Source: Clostridiaceae bacterium UBA6110
GTDB lineage: Bacteria > Bacillota > Clostridia > Clostridiales > Clostridiaceae
Assembly (NCBI GenBank): GCA_002428415.1
Contig: DIWI01000108.1
Location: 1 to 8,364 of the forward strand
Length of the DNA: 8,364 nucleotides
Direction: 5' to 3'
The notes under the pieces were generated by a model. It made no database searches. It was not told the origin of the DNA and worked only from the letters and a program-made list of their open reading frames with translations. Positions 6,771 to 8,364 of this stretch are shown here, in pieces (the first letter of the stretch is position 1; each line of letters starts with the position of its first letter). The position numbers and the translations under genes are program-made.

Positions 6771-7725
6771 ATTGGCTGAAAGGCTAAAAGAATGGTATGA
6801 AAAATCATCGAACAGGGCTTTGAATCTGGTAGCGGTCCCGTATATGGGGATAGGGCCTGTCAGGGAGCTTTGCGAATCTGTCCTTGAATCAGGCGGCAGG
6901 CTCCTATACATCACAGGCGATGAGAAGGACAGCCAGCTGCTTAATGATGCACTGTTTGACGGAATCCTGCCTGAAGGGCTGGATCAGAATCTGACCATAT
7001 GCGGTTATCAGGATGCATTATCCGCATCAGGTGAGTATGACCTCGCAATTTATGACGACGTCAACTCATTTCCTTTCCGCCGGAAGGTTGAAATCCAGAA
7101 TCTCATCGGCTATATATTCCCGAGATGCAAAAGGCTGGTCGCATATTCATTCGAGGAAATCCTCCTTAATGTGGAGTCCCTGGAGATACCGATGGGGGGG
7201 ACCGGAGAATACGTATCAGAGCCCAGGATCATAGAGACAAGGGTGAACATCGATGATGAGATACCAGTCTCAATATATGAGTATCTCCTGTGGTTTGTAT
7301 ATGAAAAGAAGAATGTGCTTGTGTTTACCGGAGACAGGATAAAGTCAAGGAGGCTCACAAGGTACCTTGCAAAGGTAGACGATTCAATAATGTCTTATGT
7401 CACTGATGTCAACATGGTTGGAACCCTGGGCATGGCTGAACTGGTAAAGGATACCGCACGTGCTCACATATTCTTTGCTGATGATATTGATGATTTCATC
7501 AAGGTTCCTGTGAACTTCGAGATTATCGTGCATGGTGCCGATTCTCCTCAATATTCCTACAGGGAGCTTCTTTTCCTTTGCCTCAGAAGCGGGTACTGCA
7601 ACGATGAGAACGGAGAGGTGATTTTTCTTTGCCAGACTCAAACACAGGACATAGAGAGGACAAAGAACATGACAAGGCATTTCAACAAGGTGCTCTGGGA
7701 AAAAGGCTACACGTCGGAATCATAG
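6760..7725 (+). CDS. Degenerate ComFA-like protein (predicted ATPase-dead helicase relative)
   Basis: Not recognisable as an active enzyme, but its landmarks follow ComFA, the helicase that drives DNA uptake in competent Firmicutes. LNLVAVPYMGIGPV (21-34) sits where ComFA has a LVWAVTGAGKTE-type Walker A; GRLLYITGDE follows as motif Ia; YDLAIYDDVNSFPFR (93-107) replaces a FDVMIxDEVDAFPF-type Walker B; KRLVAYSFEE (124-133) stands for the LTATP motif; KKNVLVFTGDR (183-193) opens the second RecA-like domain; and EIIVHGADSPQYSYRELLFL (254-273), then CLRSGY…NGEVIFL, matches the region before and through GRVGRS…GEVxF. GKT, DE and the motif VI arginines are lost, and the N-terminal four-cysteine zinc domain is absent (321 aa versus roughly 450). 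The TTG start at 6760 has GGAGGGGG (6744-6751) eight bases upstream. The frame is intact and codon use matches its neighbours, so it is probably expressed. Its position between recD2 and comFC supports the homology. Function unknown. Confidence 0.75.
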   Translation: MTGELAERLKEWYEKSSNRALNLVAVPYMGIGPVRELCESVLESGGRLLYITGDEKDSQLLNDALFDGILPEGLDQNLTICGYQDALSASGEYDLAIYDDVNSFPFRRKVEIQNLIGYIFPRCKRLVAYSFEEILLNVESLEIPMGGTGEYVSEPRIIETRVNIDDEIPVSIYEYLLWFVYEKKNVLVFTGDRIKSRRLTRYLAKVDDSIMSYVTDVNMVGTLGMAELVKDTARAHIFFADDIDDFIKVPVNFEIIVHGADSPQYSYRELLFLCLRSGYCNDENGEVIFLCQTQTQDIERTKNMTRHFNKVLWEKGYTSES

Positions 7726-8321
7726 ACTGTATCCTCGACATCCTTTATCCGAGGCTTAGATGTCCGGTATGCGGCGAATACTACAATGGATTATGCCCGG
7801 TCTGCAGATTGAGCATAGTACCAGACGATGAGGCTGGCATACTTCATTGCAGCAGATACGAAGGCTCTGCAAAAGCACTCGTTTCCGCTTTTAAATCAAG
7901 AGGCTCATTCAACGCTGCAAGAGAGATTGCAGCCATCATGCACAAAAGCCATGGTGACTACATAAAAAGCTTCGATTTGGTCACATGGGCTCCATCGTCA
8001 AAGATATCCAGGAAAAGGCTTGGATTCGACCATGGCGAGGTTCTCGCAAGGAATGTTGCAAGGCTTGCTGGAACTGACTGCACAAGGCTGTTCTCTGCAC
8101 CTGCATTTGAACAGAAGGGGCTTGAACGGACTGGGAGACAGGAAAATGCATTGACAATTAGACTCATGAAAAACAAGAAACCTCTGATAAAGGGCAGAAA
8201 GATACTCGTAGTGGATGATGTCGCTACAACCGGAAGCACACTTGGAATCTGTACAGAGAGAATAAATGAAGCTGGAGGAATCGCAGGTGCGATTGCTTTC
8301 GCGTATCAGGGCACAAGATGA
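7629..8321 (+). CDS. comFC: ComFC-like competence protein, phosphoribosyltransferase fold
   Basis: A cytosolic ComF/GntX-family protein needed for natural transformation in several bacteria, where it works with ComFA behind the uptake channel. The conserved part begins at IIDCILDILYPRLRCPVCG and has a four-cysteine zinc ribbon (C45, C48, C56, C59), WAPSSKISRKRLGFDHGEVLA (120-140, the ComF RGFNQA-type block), QKGLERTGRQEN (162-173) and the PRPP-binding loop ILVVDDVATTGST (192-204). The start is uncertain. TTG at 7629 has a well-placed AGAGGTG (7614-7620) and gives 230 aa, but this overlaps the previous gene by 97 bases and adds about 28 residues unlike ComFC. No ATG, GTG or TTG lies between it and the conserved region; only CTG at 7695 or ATC/ATA codons do. 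Third gene of the recD2 operon. No terminator follows within 43 bases, so the operon may continue. Confidence 0.9.
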   Translation: MPDSNTGHREDKEHDKAFQQGALGKRLHVGIIDCILDILYPRLRCPVCGEYYNGLCPVCRLSIVPDDEAGILHCSRYEGSAKALVSAFKSRGSFNAAREIAAIMHKSHGDYIKSFDLVTWAPSSKISRKRLGFDHGEVLARNVARLAGTDCTRLFSAPAFEQKGLERTGRQENALTIRLMKNKKPLIKGRKILVVDDVATTGSTLGICTERINEAGGIAGAIAFAYQGTR

Positions 8322-8340
8322 GCTTGACTAGAGATTATGT

Positions 8341-8364
8341 GGGAGGTGGTGCGCCAGTTCGGCG
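8341..8364 (+). other. Ribosome-binding-site-like or hairpin sequence cut by the window edge
   Basis: GGGAGGTG (8341-8348) resembles a strong ribosome binding site and could serve a next gene starting just outside the window. The last bases also hold CGCC (8352-8355) and GGCG (8361-8364), able to form the top of a hairpin that the edge truncates. The two readings cannot be separated here. Confidence 0.25.

Noticed and set aside
5793..6914. A 373-codon open frame on the minus strand across recD2 and the start of the ComFA-like gene
   Set aside because: It lies antisense to recD2, whose motifs are complete, and its product shows no recognisable domain. Long antisense frames are common in AGG/GAG-rich genes.
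7696..7710. A programmed -1 frameshift joining the ComFA-like protein and ComFC at the five-A run
   Set aside because: The run does not form a standard X XXY YYZ slippery heptamer in the zero frame (the P-site codon would re-pair poorly), and no clear downstream stimulatory stem was seen. It stays only as an option for explaining the comFC start.
6760..7725. Calling the ComFA-like gene a pseudogene
   Set aside because: The frame is uninterrupted, has a good ribosome binding site and normal codon use, and keeps the hydrophobic core pattern of both RecA-like halves; only catalytic motifs are lost.
1..8364. A mobile element, defence system or CRISPR array
   Set aside because: No transposase, integrase, phage or toxin-type protein, no terminal or spaced direct repeats, and even composition across all genes.

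Overview
The window looks like chromosomal DNA from a low-to-mid GC Firmicute, most likely a Clostridia-class anaerobe. The clues are an S-box (SAM-I) leader ahead of metK, purine-rich AGGAGG/GAGGTG-type ribosome binding sites, heavy use of AGG/AGA arginine and ATA isoleucine codons, frequent TTG starts, a Gram-positive-type DUF4153 membrane protein, and the recD2–comF neighbourhood. Gene density is high and codon use looks even throughout. I see no insertion sequence, phage gene, tRNA, rRNA or CRISPR array.

Layout. Positions 1-91 hold the 3' part of a SAM-I riboswitch (its 5' half lies outside the window) with its antiterminator and terminator, followed by metK (SAM synthetase, + strand, 104-1279). 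A long hairpin at 1283-1314 separates metK from a convergent minus-strand pair: a 577-residue DUF4153 multi-spanning membrane protein (3100-1367) and, upstream of it, nagA (N-acetylglucosamine-6-phosphate deacetylase, 4341-3214, TTG start). A compact hairpin terminator (3186-3206) lies between these two. The 185-base gap 4342-4526 carries divergent control signals: a perfect TATAAT box and an inverted repeat on the nagA side, and a weaker promoter on the recD2 side.

From 4527 to the right edge runs a tightly packed plus-strand operon: recD2 (SF1B DNA helicase, 747 aa), a 321-aa gene that starts inside the recD2 stop region, and comFC (phosphoribosyltransferase-fold competence protein), which overlaps the gene before it. 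The 321-aa protein is the most interesting item. Its order of segments matches ComFA, the DNA-uptake helicase normally encoded just before comFC, but the Walker A lysine/threonine, Walker B glutamate, motif III TAT, motif VI arginines and N-terminal zinc domain are all missing or replaced. It reads as an intact gene for an ATPase-dead ComFA relative (a pseudo-helicase), not as a broken pseudogene.

The recD2/comFA-like/comFC operon plausibly serves handling of single-stranded or incoming DNA. The metK leader gives SAM feedback control of SAM synthesis. nagA and the DUF4153 gene look like an independent insert between metK and recD2.
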